From: Bacillota bacterium
GTDB lineage: Bacteria > Bacillota > Clostridia > Christensenellales > UMGS416
Direction of reading: 5' to 3'
Length of the DNA: 64,000 nt
Assembly: GCA_023410875.1 (NCBI GenBank)
Contig: JAEYPH010000103.1
Location: 57,150-121,149, forward strand
Under the pieces are notes generated by a model. That model worked only from the letters and a program-made list of their open reading frames with translations, did not search any database and was not told where the DNA came from. The number at the start of each line of letters is the position of its first letter. The first letter of the stretch is position 1. Both the position numbers and the translations under genes were made by a program. Below are positions 1-7,541 of the stretch, piece by piece.

Positions 1-998
1 CACATGGCCTGGACACCGTCCAGCGACTTCACATATGCTAAGCCCTGGTCATAGGGCAATATGAACAGCAGCGTGTCCAGAAAATCCGCATAGCCCGAAT
101 CCGGCGTCACAACGCTGACCGCGCGAAAGCGCGTGGCGCTCATCAGCGTTTCCGGGTCGATGATGTGGTTGTATGTTTTGCCGTCCACGATGTAGAAGCG
201 CTGATAGTCGCCGGCGGTGGTCACCGACTGGTTGGTGCAGAACACCGTGTCCAGCGTAACCTCATCGGATGTACCGGCCTCGGGCTTGTTGGGGTCGGTG
301 ATGCCCACACCCCACTTGCTGCGCTTGCCGTCCAGCGGCGAGCCGCCGGTGCGCACATTGCCGCCGGAGCTTAGGATGAAGCTGTTCCATCCGGCGGCCT
401 CCAGCTCCCGGGCCACGATCTCGGTGGCGTAACCCTTGGCCACGGAGCCCACGTCCAGCGCCATTTCCGGGTCCTCCAGATACACCGTCTGGTTGGCCTC
501 GTCCAGTATCAGCTTGTTCAAATCGGTGTGTCCGGCGGCGGCGCGCAGCTCATCCATGGGTGGCAGCTTGGCGTTGGCGGGGTCATTGAGCCCGGCATCG
601 CGGTAGTCGTGCCATATCTTAAGCACCGAGCCCATGGCGATGTTGATGCCAGCCGGAGAGTTCTGGCACCAGTCGCGGCTGGTCTTGAGCATCGCAAACA
701 GATCGGGGTGCACGCGCACCGGGGCTTTGCCCGCGTTGTCGTTGATGGTCTTGACGTTGTTCACGCCTTCGTAGTCGTTATACTGGTCATACAACCGGTT
801 GAGTTCCACGAAACGATCCTGGGCGCGCTGCACCCAGGTGTCAAACTCCTTCTCGGTTTTGGTATAACCCATGACCTGTATGACCGTATCGAAGGTGTTG
901 AAGAACTCGGCCGAGTACTTCATGTAGGCGTTGGAGCCACAACCGGCCAGCGTCGCGCATAGCAGCGCCGCAACGAGCAACGCGATGAATCTGGGCAA
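1..998 (-). CDS. apbE: ApbE-family FAD:protein FMN transferase, lipoprotein, cut by window edge
   Basis: Covalently attaches FMN from FAD to Thr/Ser of partner proteins outside the membrane. Reverse translation shows the family motifs: DVGSVAKGYATE (the usual DLGGIAKGYA block), SSGGNV, HIIDPETL and the Mg-binding segment SGYADFLDTLL. The N-terminus is LPRFIALLVAALLCATLAGC, a short lipoprotein signal ending in a lipobox, so the enzyme is membrane-anchored outside the cell. No ATG is available; I chose TTG at 998 because GGGAGG lies about 14 nt upstream, and this start is uncertain. The C-terminus runs off the left edge. The next gene upstream encodes a small lipoprotein with a flavinylation-type motif, its likely substrate, although a terminator separates the two. 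Confidence 0.9.
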   Translation of the reverse strand, partial: MPRFIALLVAALLCATLAGCGSNAYMKYSAEFFNTFDTVIQVMGYTKTEKEFDTWVQRAQDRFVELNRLYDQYNDYEGVNNVKTINDNAGKAPVRVHPDLFAMLKTSRDWCQNSPAGINIAMGSVLKIWHDYRDAGLNDPANAKLPPMDELRAAAGHTDLNKLILDEANQTVYLEDPEMALDVGSVAKGYATEIVARELEAAGWNSFILSSGGNVRTGGSPLDGKRSKWGVGITDPNKPEAGTSDEVTLDTVFCTNQSVTTAGDYQRFYIVDGKTYNHIIDPETLMSATRFRAVSVVTPDSGYADFLDTLLFILPYDQGLAYVKSLDGVQAM

Positions 999-1081
999 CC
1001 TGCTCGTGAATACCTCCCGCTGTCGCTGGCGACGATGCAGCGCATGGACGCAATATGACAGCTTAACCTGTTGGTGAAATT

Positions 1082-1123
1082 CTATAAAGAGAAATCCCCC
1101 CCGTTTTACAGAGGGGATTTCTC
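1082..1123 (-). terminator. Rho-independent terminator after the flavoprotein lipoprotein gene
   Basis: An 11-bp perfect stem (GAGAAATCCCC at 1089-1099 with GGGGATTTCTC at 1113-1123) is followed on the minus strand by TTTATAG. It lies 11 nt after the lipoprotein stop and before apbE, so apbE probably has its own promoter or depends on readthrough. Confidence 0.8.
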
Positions 1124-1134
1124 ATCATGGCATC

Positions 1135-1698
1135 TTAATTGGCGTTGGCGATGGCGGCAGTGGCCACTTCGATGTAGTCGGTTACCTTGATGGTGGCGGT
1201 GGAGGTCAGGTCGGTCTCAGCGGAGATTACGCCGCCATCTTCGGTGGTCTTGGTCTTCATGTTCTTGATCTGCTCAGCGGTCTTGCCAACCATCCACTTC
1301 TGGATGGCGTCCTGCTGCTCGTACCACTCACGGCCGATGCCGGAAGCCTTCTTCATGCCGTACTCATTGCCCAGCTCGCGCTTGGTCTTGAAGACGGTGT
1401 CCTTGGGGGTGGTCAGCTTGCCGGCCTCGTCGAAGGCGACGCTGGACTGCACGGTGTCGATGTAGATCTTGACGACCTTGCCGTCCTTGTCCACGGTCAC
1501 GGAGCACATCACGGTGTCGGCCTGAACCTTGCCGGACTTAACGCCGTCTTTTTCGGCGAGATCCGCGGACTTGGCCACAGTGGTCTTGCTGGCGAAGCCG
1601 AGCTTGAGGTCGCCGCCGGTGCTGCTGCAGCCGGCGAAGGCGAACACAGAACCGAGGACGAACAGGGCGACGAGGGCGATGGCGGAGATCTTCTTCAT
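1135..1698 (-). CDS. PplA-like FMN-binding lipoprotein of extracellular electron transfer
   Basis: A 187-residue secreted lipoprotein. A hydrophobic signal ends in FAFAGC (lipobox Cys about residue 24), followed by one FMN-binding-type domain. The C-terminal motif DLTSTAT (about residues 163-169) resembles the Dxx[S/T]xAT site that ApbE enzymes flavinylate, with the final Thr as acceptor; this is inferred from the motif. The segment ELGNEYGMKKASGIGREWYEQ matches my recollection of PplA of Listeria. The ATG at 1698 is preferred over an upstream TTG because GGGAGG sits 7 nt before it. It would carry electrons from the membrane quinone to outside acceptors, with ndh2 and apbE beside it. Confidence 0.85.
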   Translation of the reverse strand: MKKISAIALVALFVLGSVFAFAGCSSTGGDLKLGFASKTTVAKSADLAEKDGVKSGKVQADTVMCSVTVDKDGKVVKIYIDTVQSSVAFDEAGKLTTPKDTVFKTKRELGNEYGMKKASGIGREWYEQQDAIQKWMVGKTAEQIKNMKTKTTEDGGVISAETDLTSTATIKVTDYIEVATAAIANAN

Positions 1699-1896
1699 GT
1701 CTTTTCCTCCCAAAATTTCTTGGTGACGGTCTATCCTGACGGGTTTGACCCGTTACACCCATGTCAAAAGGACTCAATCTTTTGCGCGACATCTGATCGC
1801 CGTAGCGCGGTGTCACCCCCGGCTTGCGGCAATGTCGGCAAAAGCCGATGTGAGAGCAAGCCGAGAGCTGCGCTAAGCGCAGCGGAGGGGCGATGC

Positions 1897-1937
1897 TCGC
1901 TGCTTCACAGCGACCGGTAATGCGCAAGCGCATTACC
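1897..1937 (-). other. Two adjacent hairpins over the polyprenyl synthase stop codon
   Basis: A perfect 10-bp inverted repeat (GGTAATGCGC/GCGCATTACC, 1916-1925 and 1928-1937) contains the TAA stop of the polyprenyl synthase. A second stem (TCGCTG 1897-1902, CAGCGA 1908-1913) follows on the minus strand. There is no T-run, so this may be a processing or stability element rather than a terminator. The 200-nt gap to the lipoprotein gene (1699-1932) otherwise holds only its Shine-Dalgarno site. Confidence 0.6.
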
Positions 1938-2898
1938 CGCGGAGCAAATCGTTGATGGTCAATAGCATATTACGCCCATCGCTTGGGGGCAGCTTTTCCA
2001 GTTGCTGCGCAGCGCGGTCCAACTGGGCGCGCATCATGTCGGCGGCCTGGCCCATGGCCCCGGCCTTGCGGGCGGCCCGCAGCAGCCCCGCCGCCAGGCG
2101 AACCGTGCGCCTGCCCTGAAGAAAACCATCCAGCCGCGCCCGATAGGCGGCATCCTGGGCAGCCAGCAGCACCGGCAGCGTCACTATACCATCCATGAGG
2201 TCATGGCCCGTGGGCTTACCCGCGGTGTCGCCGTCATGCTCGATGTCCAGCAGGTCATCGCGGATCTGGAAGGCCGCGCCAAAGCGCATGCCCACATGCC
2301 ACAGGCGCTGCACATCCTGCTCGGGCAGGCCGGCGCACTGGCCGCCCACGGCACAGGCCGCCGCGAAGAGGATACCGGTCTTGCTCATCACGCGCTTTAA
2401 GTATTCGCGCAGGCCGGGCACCGTGCCGCGGCCCAAATATTGACCAACCTCGCCCATGCACAGCGTCTCGATGGCGGAGCTTACGCGGCCCAGCCGGTCC
2501 GAGGGCAGGTTGCTGCGGCTCAGCAGCTTCATGGCCTTGGCCAGCAGATAGTCGCCGGCATAGATGGCCACATGGTTGCCGTGCAGGCTGTGCAGCGTAG
2601 GCGCGCCGCGGCGGGTGCCGGCGTGGTCTATCACGTCGTCGTGGGCCAGCGTGGCGGCGTGCAGCACTTCCATGGCGGCGGCGGCGTTGAGCGCCGTGTG
2701 CCGGTCATAGTTGCCGCAGAATGCCGCCGAGAGCGCCATGGCCGGGCGCAGGCGTTTGCCGCCGCCCAGCACCAGCGCACCGGCGGAGCGCTGTATCTCG
2801 TTTCCGTTGCCAAACTCATTGGCCAGCAGCGCCTCAAGGGCTTGCAGCTCCGCCTGGAGCCGCGGCAGCTGTGCGTAGAGGGAATGCTCCATACTCAC
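1933..2898 (-). CDS. Trans-isoprenyl diphosphate synthase (quinone side chain)
   Basis: Builds the polyprenyl diphosphate tail used for menaquinone or demethylmenaquinone from allylic diphosphate plus IPP. At 321 residues it has normal length. It shows GGGKRLRP (residues 45-52), the first aspartate-rich motif DDVID (D87, D88, D91) and the second, IRDDLLD, near residue 210. Its GTG start overlaps the TGA of ndh2 (GTGA), indicating translational coupling. Next to a type II NADH dehydrogenase and a flavin lipoprotein it most resembles DmkB of the Listeria electron-transfer locus, which makes the dedicated quinone. Exact chain length cannot be read from the sequence; heptaprenyl or octaprenyl synthase are alternatives. 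Confidence 0.9.
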   Translation of the reverse strand: MSMEHSLYAQLPRLQAELQALEALLANEFGNGNEIQRSAGALVLGGGKRLRPAMALSAAFCGNYDRHTALNAAAAMEVLHAATLAHDDVIDHAGTRRGAPTLHSLHGNHVAIYAGDYLLAKAMKLLSRSNLPSDRLGRVSSAIETLCMGEVGQYLGRGTVPGLREYLKRVMSKTGILFAAACAVGGQCAGLPEQDVQRLWHVGMRFGAAFQIRDDLLDIEHDGDTAGKPTGHDLMDGIVTLPVLLAAQDAAYRARLDGFLQGRRTVRLAAGLLRAARKAGAMGQAADMMRAQLDRAAQQLEKLPPSDGRNMLLTINDLLRG

Positions 2899-4850
2899 GT
2901 ATCCTGTTCAGGCCACTCCCTGCCGCGCTTGAGGGGGAAGAACACCTTGATACGGCGATTCTTCCAGTAGTATTCCCAGGCTCTGGTGAACCACGGAATC
3001 GCATAATAATCCAAGCCGAAAGCGCGGCCCGCGCCGCCCAAGCAGACGATGGAGGCGAAGGCCATCCACCACGAATCCAGATACAGGCCCGTGGATGTGA
3101 CGAACATGGCCAGCAGAATGCCGGAGCCGGCGGCCGCCGCGAAGGTGAAGAACCCACCCAGCAGCATCAGGCCAATGACGACTTCCGCCAGCGTGATGAC
3201 GATCTGGAAGAGCATCTCCCATGTGTGGCTGCTCAGCGCCCAGCCCTGGATCAGCCAGGGTACAAAGTTGAAGGAATCGAAGTGCAGCACGTTGATCTTG
3301 CCGAAGATGGCTTCGGAGATCGCGTTGCCCTCCACCAGCGTGCTGGCCTTGCCCAGAATGAACTGCACAACCTTGAGGTTGACATCCACCAGCGTATCCA
3401 TACGCAGAGCAGTGCCGCCGGCGGTGGCGGAGGTGGCCACATCGGTCAGCTCATAGCCGCGGGCCATGCCCATGAACTCAGCCAGCCGGGGCGAACCCAG
3501 CCATCCTTCGGTGATCTTCTGGATGCCTTCATAGAGCCAATAGCCGCCCAGGAACATGCGCAGAGGCACTGTCCACCAGGCCTGCATCTTGCGGGTGTAG
3601 TGCTGCTCCACCAGCGTCATGTCCTGCCTGCGGTGCACGAGCTCATCCTTCAGATAGCGAGCCGGGCCCCGGAAGCCCATGATTTCAAACAGATAGTGCA
3701 CGTTGACCAGGAACTTCATGACCATGGACAGCCACGAGGGCAGGCGCTTGCCCATGATCTCGCTGACGGCGAAGTAGTTGCCGATGCACACCATGGTGCC
3801 GTGGAACTTCACGGTGACCTTCTCGGGCTTCTGCCCGCGGATGTGGCGCAGGATGTTGGCGGCGGCGCCTTCGGCGGTCTGCAGCGCGTTTTCCACCATG
3901 GCGGCATAAGGGCGGCGGTTCTCGCCGCACCGGCCGCCGCTGTCGCCCACGGCGTACACGTCATCGCGGCCCACGAAGCAGAAGTCATCCACCTGCACGC
4001 GCTTGGCCCCCCCGACGGTTTCCAGGGCGGCTTCGCGCAGCGATTCGCTGGCGGCCACGCCGGCGCACCAGATCATCGTGGCGGTGGGCAGCTCGGTGAT
4101 CACATCGCCCCGCTTGATCACGGCGCGGTCGGTCTTCATCTCGGTGATGGCGGTTTCCAGCAGAATCTCGATGCCCAGCTTCTTTTCCATGTAGCGGTGG
4201 GACTTGGCGCTGTTGACCTCGTCCAGGTTGGGCAGCACGCGCTTGAGCATGTCCAGCAGCACCAGGCGCACTTCCTTGCGGTCGATGCCATGGGCGCGGC
4301 ACAAAGGCTTGACCCAATGGGCCAGCTCGCCGATCATCTCTACGCCGGTGAAGCCCGCGCCGCCCACGGCGAAGGTCAGCAGCCGCTTGCGCTCGGCAGG
4401 GTCCTGGGTCTTGCCGGCGCGGGCGAAGCAATCCTTGATGTGCTCGCGAATCTTCACGGCGTCGTCGAAGCTCCACAGCGTGAAGGCATTCTCCTTCATG
4501 CCGGGAATGCCGTAGAACGCCGGCGAGCTGCCCAGCGCCAGGATCGCGTAATCATATGTATAGCTGCCCCGGTCGCCGGTGAACACCTTGGCGTCAAAAT
4601 CAAACTTGTTGATGTTGTCGGTGACGATGTTCACGCGGGTGTCGCGGAAGATCTCCTTGAGCGGAATGCGCACGGAGTCCTCATCCTGGCGGTTGCCCGC
4701 TACCTCGTGCAGCTCGGTCAGCAGCGTGTGATAGGGGTTCCTATCGATGATCGTCACCTCGACGCCATCCCTCTTACCCTTGCGGTTCAGGTGGAGCGCC
4801 GCGGCGATGCCCGCATAGCCGGCACCTACGATCACTACCTTCTTGGCCAT
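2895..4850 (-). CDS. ndh2: Type II NADH dehydrogenase with C-terminal DoxX-like membrane domain
   Basis: Oxidises NADH and passes electrons to membrane quinone. The N-terminal two thirds has two Rossmann folds: VVIVGAGYAGIAAALHL (FAD) and FAVGGAGFTGVEMIGEL (NADH), then VYAVGDSGG near residue 300. From about residue 430 the protein becomes hydrophobic with several membrane spans (GGYWLYEGIQKITEG, VVIGLMLLGGFFTFAAAAGSG), resembling DoxX. Respiratory Ndh enzymes are about 400 residues; this roughly 650-residue membrane-fused form is the one associated with extracellular electron transfer in Listeria. ATG at 4850 follows AAGGAGAGGG; the in-frame TTG 18 nt upstream is rejected. It is the first gene of the operon and overlaps the next by 4 nt. 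Confidence 0.92.
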   Translation of the reverse strand: MAKKVVIVGAGYAGIAAALHLNRKGKRDGVEVTIIDRNPYHTLLTELHEVAGNRQDEDSVRIPLKEIFRDTRVNIVTDNINKFDFDAKVFTGDRGSYTYDYAILALGSSPAFYGIPGMKENAFTLWSFDDAVKIREHIKDCFARAGKTQDPAERKRLLTFAVGGAGFTGVEMIGELAHWVKPLCRAHGIDRKEVRLVLLDMLKRVLPNLDEVNSAKSHRYMEKKLGIEILLETAITEMKTDRAVIKRGDVITELPTATMIWCAGVAASESLREAALETVGGAKRVQVDDFCFVGRDDVYAVGDSGGRCGENRRPYAAMVENALQTAEGAAANILRHIRGQKPEKVTVKFHGTMVCIGNYFAVSEIMGKRLPSWLSMVMKFLVNVHYLFEIMGFRGPARYLKDELVHRRQDMTLVEQHYTRKMQAWWTVPLRMFLGGYWLYEGIQKITEGWLGSPRLAEFMGMARGYELTDVATSATAGGTALRMDTLVDVNLKVVQFILGKASTLVEGNAISEAIFGKINVLHFDSFNFVPWLIQGWALSSHTWEMLFQIVITLAEVVIGLMLLGGFFTFAAAAGSGILLAMFVTSTGLYLDSWWMAFASIVCLGGAGRAFGLDYYAIPWFTRAWEYYWKNRRIKVFFPLKRGREWPEQDT

Positions 4851-4903
4851 GTGCCCTCTCCTTTCCAATGAAACACCAATCCATACTCTCCCGCATTTCC
4901 GGG

Positions 4904-4912
4904 ATTATAACA
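4904..4912 (-). promoter_or_regulatory. Extended -10 promoter close to ndh2
   Basis: The minus strand reads TGTTATAAT, an extended -10 (TGnTATAAT), about 55 nt before the ndh2 ATG. No good -35 is visible. It is a possible second start site for the operon. Confidence 0.4.
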
Positions 4913-5019
4913 ACAATCCATCCAACATTTCCGTCGCCGTCGTGAGCGCCGTTGCGGCTGGCCACATCTTGGGGTCAGCCGGCTGGCAGAAGCCCATATG
5001 GAGGTTTTAATCCCCCATG

Positions 5020-5082
5020 ACATACGTCCGGTATGTAGATTTTCTAACGATTGATACTAGCATAAAACGCCGCTCTTTTCAA
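5020..5082 (-). promoter_or_regulatory. Sigma-A promoter of the ndh2 operon with downstream operator-like palindrome
   Basis: Minus strand: TTGAAA (5082-5077), 17-nt spacer, TAGTAT (5059-5054). About 18 nt below the -10 is the inverted repeat ACATAC-CGGAC-GTATGT (5036-5020), well placed for a repressor. The predicted 5' leader is about 200 nt and contains the second promoter-like site. The 433-nt gap to the alpha-galactosidase gene thus holds promoters for both directions. Confidence 0.5.
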
Positions 5083-5211
5083 TGTTTCGGGCTTCGCGCA
5101 ATGGCGACAATTGCACTCCTTATTATTGGAATAATCCCAAAAATTGATAAATTATTCACAATTATCCACAGCTTCCAGCCGGTGGAATTTTAAACCTTTG
5201 CAACGCGTATG

Positions 5212-5220
5212 TGATACAAT
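5212..5220 (+). promoter_or_regulatory. Candidate extended -10 promoter for alpha-galactosidase
   Basis: TGATACAAT fits TGnTAnaaT and lies 63 nt before the ATG. No convincing -35 is present. Confidence 0.35.
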
Positions 5221-5283
5221 GATCTTCAGGCGGGCCCGTTTTAACCCGCCACATACCCGCGAGGAATCCGCAGGAGCCGCTCC

Positions 5284-7461
5284 ATGTCCATCTTTTATAC
5301 CCCTTCCACCGGTATCTTTCAGCTGGACAGCCGCCGCGCCAGCTATGTGCTGCAGGTGCGCGACGGATATCTGTTCCATCTCTACTGGGGCGCGCCGCTG
5401 GGCCCGGGAGACCATGGCTACATGCTGCAGCACCGGGGCCGGGCGTCCTTCTCCGCCACCACGCCAGGGGACCCGCCCTTCAGCGCCGACGCTGCGCCCT
5501 TTGAATATCCGGCCGACGGTTGCGGCGACATGCGCATGGCCGCGTTGCGCCTGCGCCACGCCGACGGCAGCGAGGCCACGGAGCTGACCTATGAGGGCCA
5601 CCGGCTGCTGCAGGGCAAGCCGGCGCTCGCAGGCCTGCCGCACACCCACTGCCGCGCAGAGCAGGATGCCCAGACGCTGGAGATCACGCTGGCCGATTCT
5701 GTCAAGAATATTGAGGTCGTCCTAAGCTATACGGTGTTCGAGGATTACGAGGGCATCGTGCGCAGTGTACGCATACGCAACCGCTCCCAAGAGCCGGTGA
5801 CGGTGCTGCGCTGCCTGTCTGCCGCCGTGGACTGGGACTGCGGAGCCTTCGAAGAAATCCACCTGCACGGCGCATGGGCGCGGGAGCGCCACATCGAGCG
5901 CGCGCCGGTTACCCACGGCATCAAACTGCTGGAAAGCCGCCGGGGCGTTTCCTCCCATGCCTTGAACCCCTTCTTTGCGCTGGTGAGCCCCGGCGCCGGC
6001 GAGGAGCACGGCGAGGCCTGGGGCTTCTCCCTGGTGTACAGCGGCAATTGGTCCGGCGTCATCGAGCACGACCAATACGCTTCCACCCGGGCCATGCTGG
6101 GCATTTCGGACCATCAGTTCGCGTGGCGGCTGGGCCCCGGCGAGAGCTTCCAGGCCCCCGAGGTGATGCTCGTGTATTCCGGCCAGGGCCTGGGTGCCAT
6201 GTCCGATGGCTTCCACCGGCTCATCCGCGACCGCCTGAGCCGAAGCTCTTGGACCCACAAACCCCGCCCCGTTCTTATCAACAATTGGGAGGCCACTTAT
6301 TTCGATTTCGACGAGGCCAAGCTTACGGCCCTGGCGGCCAAGGCGGCCAGCCTGGGCATTGGGATGCTGGTGATGGACGACGGCTGGTTTGGCCGGCGCA
6401 ACGACGACCGCAGCTCCCTGGGCGACTGGTTTGAGAACCGCGAAAAGCTGCCCGGCGGCCTGGCGCAGCTGGTGCGCCGGGTTAAGGAGCAGGGCGTGGG
6501 CTTTGGCATCTGGTTTGAGCCGGAGATGATCTCCCCGGACAGCGACCTGTACCGCGCCCACCCCGACTGGTGCCTGCACATCCCCGGCCGGCGACGCACG
6601 ACCGCCCGCCATCAGCTGGTGCTGGACATGAGCCGCGAGGACGTGTGCGACCATCTGATCCAGACCTTCAGCGCCATCCTGCACAGCGCGCCCATCGATT
6701 ATGTCAAGTGGGATTTCAACCGCAACCTGACCGAGGTATATTCCGAGCCCCTGGGCCCCCAGGGCCAGGGCGAGGTGTATCACCGCTTTATGCTGGGCAC
6801 CTATCGGGTGCTGGACGTGCTGACCAGCCGGTTCCCCCACATCCTGTTCGAAGGCTGTTCCGGCGGCGGCGGGCGCTTCGACGCCGGCATGCTCTATTAC
6901 ACGCCGCAGATCTGGACCAGCGACGACACCGACGCCGTGGAGCGCATCCGCATACAATACGGCACGTCGCTGGCCTACCCCTTGAGCGCCATGAGCGCCC
7001 ACGTATCTGTGACGCCCAACCACCAGACCGGCCGTTCCGCGCCCTTCGACATGCGAGGCCTGGTGGCCATGACCGGCGCCTTCGGCTATGAGCTGGACCT
7101 GGAGCGCCTGAGCGCCGACGAATGCGAACAGGTGCGCGACCAGGTACGCCGCTACCATGGCTGGGAGGCGCTGCTGCGCACCGGCCGCCTGCACCGCCTG
7201 CGCGACCCCTTTGAAGGCGACGGCGGCGCGTGGATGGTCGTATCCCCCGACGCTGCCGAGGCGCTGGTGTTCCACTTCTGCACCCGAGCCATGCCCAACG
7301 CGCCGGTGGACCGCCTGCGCCTGACCGGCCTAAACCCACAGGCTGTGTACACCGACGGCGACCAGCGTTACACCGGCGCGCAGCTCATGGGCTATGGCCT
7401 GCCGCTGCCGGGGAACTTCGGGGATTATTCAACGCAGGCGTGGCATTTGAGACCCGAATAA
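5284..7461 (+). CDS. GH36 alpha-galactosidase
   Basis: Hydrolyses terminal alpha-1,6-galactose from melibiose and raffinose-family sugars. At 725 residues it has the standard length of bacterial GH36 tetrameric enzymes and no signal peptide, so it acts in the cytoplasm on imported sugar. The N-terminal beta-sandwich is followed by the TIM barrel with the nucleophile in YVKWDFNRN (D477) and the acid/base in WTSDDTDA (D547 by alignment to the characterised Geobacillus enzyme), plus EGCSGGGGRFD for substrate binding. The ATG follows a weak AGGAG. It stands alone between terminators, with no linked transporter; the GPH symporter at 39-40 kb could supply substrate but is not adjacent. Confidence 0.95.
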   Translation: MSIFYTPSTGIFQLDSRRASYVLQVRDGYLFHLYWGAPLGPGDHGYMLQHRGRASFSATTPGDPPFSADAAPFEYPADGCGDMRMAALRLRHADGSEATELTYEGHRLLQGKPALAGLPHTHCRAEQDAQTLEITLADSVKNIEVVLSYTVFEDYEGIVRSVRIRNRSQEPVTVLRCLSAAVDWDCGAFEEIHLHGAWARERHIERAPVTHGIKLLESRRGVSSHALNPFFALVSPGAGEEHGEAWGFSLVYSGNWSGVIEHDQYASTRAMLGISDHQFAWRLGPGESFQAPEVMLVYSGQGLGAMSDGFHRLIRDRLSRSSWTHKPRPVLINNWEATYFDFDEAKLTALAAKAASLGIGMLVMDDGWFGRRNDDRSSLGDWFENREKLPGGLAQLVRRVKEQGVGFGIWFEPEMISPDSDLYRAHPDWCLHIPGRRRTTARHQLVLDMSREDVCDHLIQTFSAILHSAPIDYVKWDFNRNLTEVYSEPLGPQGQGEVYHRFMLGTYRVLDVLTSRFPHILFEGCSGGGGRFDAGMLYYTPQIWTSDDTDAVERIRIQYGTSLAYPLSAMSAHVSVTPNHQTGRSAPFDMRGLVAMTGAFGYELDLERLSADECEQVRDQVRRYHGWEALLRTGRLHRLRDPFEGDGGAWMVVSPDAAEALVFHFCTRAMPNAPVDRLRLTGLNPQAVYTDGDQRYTGAQLMGYGLPLPGNFGDYSTQAWHLRPE

Positions 7462-7478
7462 GGCATCCTACGGATGCA

Positions 7479-7516
7479 ACAGAGCCGGCTGCGCGCGCAG
7501 CCGGCTCTGTTATCGT
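7479..7516. terminator. Bidirectional terminator between alpha-galactosidase and LRR gene
   Basis: A perfect 16-bp inverted repeat (ACAGAGCCGGCTGCGC, then its complement) lies between convergent genes, 17 nt after the galactosidase stop. Confidence 0.75.
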
Positions 7517-7541
7517 ATATAGAGGAAAGTGTGCTGCGATC

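Noticed and set aside
2721..4871. 716-codon plus-strand frame opposite ndh2
   Set aside because: Low-complexity His/Ala/Gln sequence with no family features; an antisense shadow of a clear ndh2 frame in GC-rich DNA.
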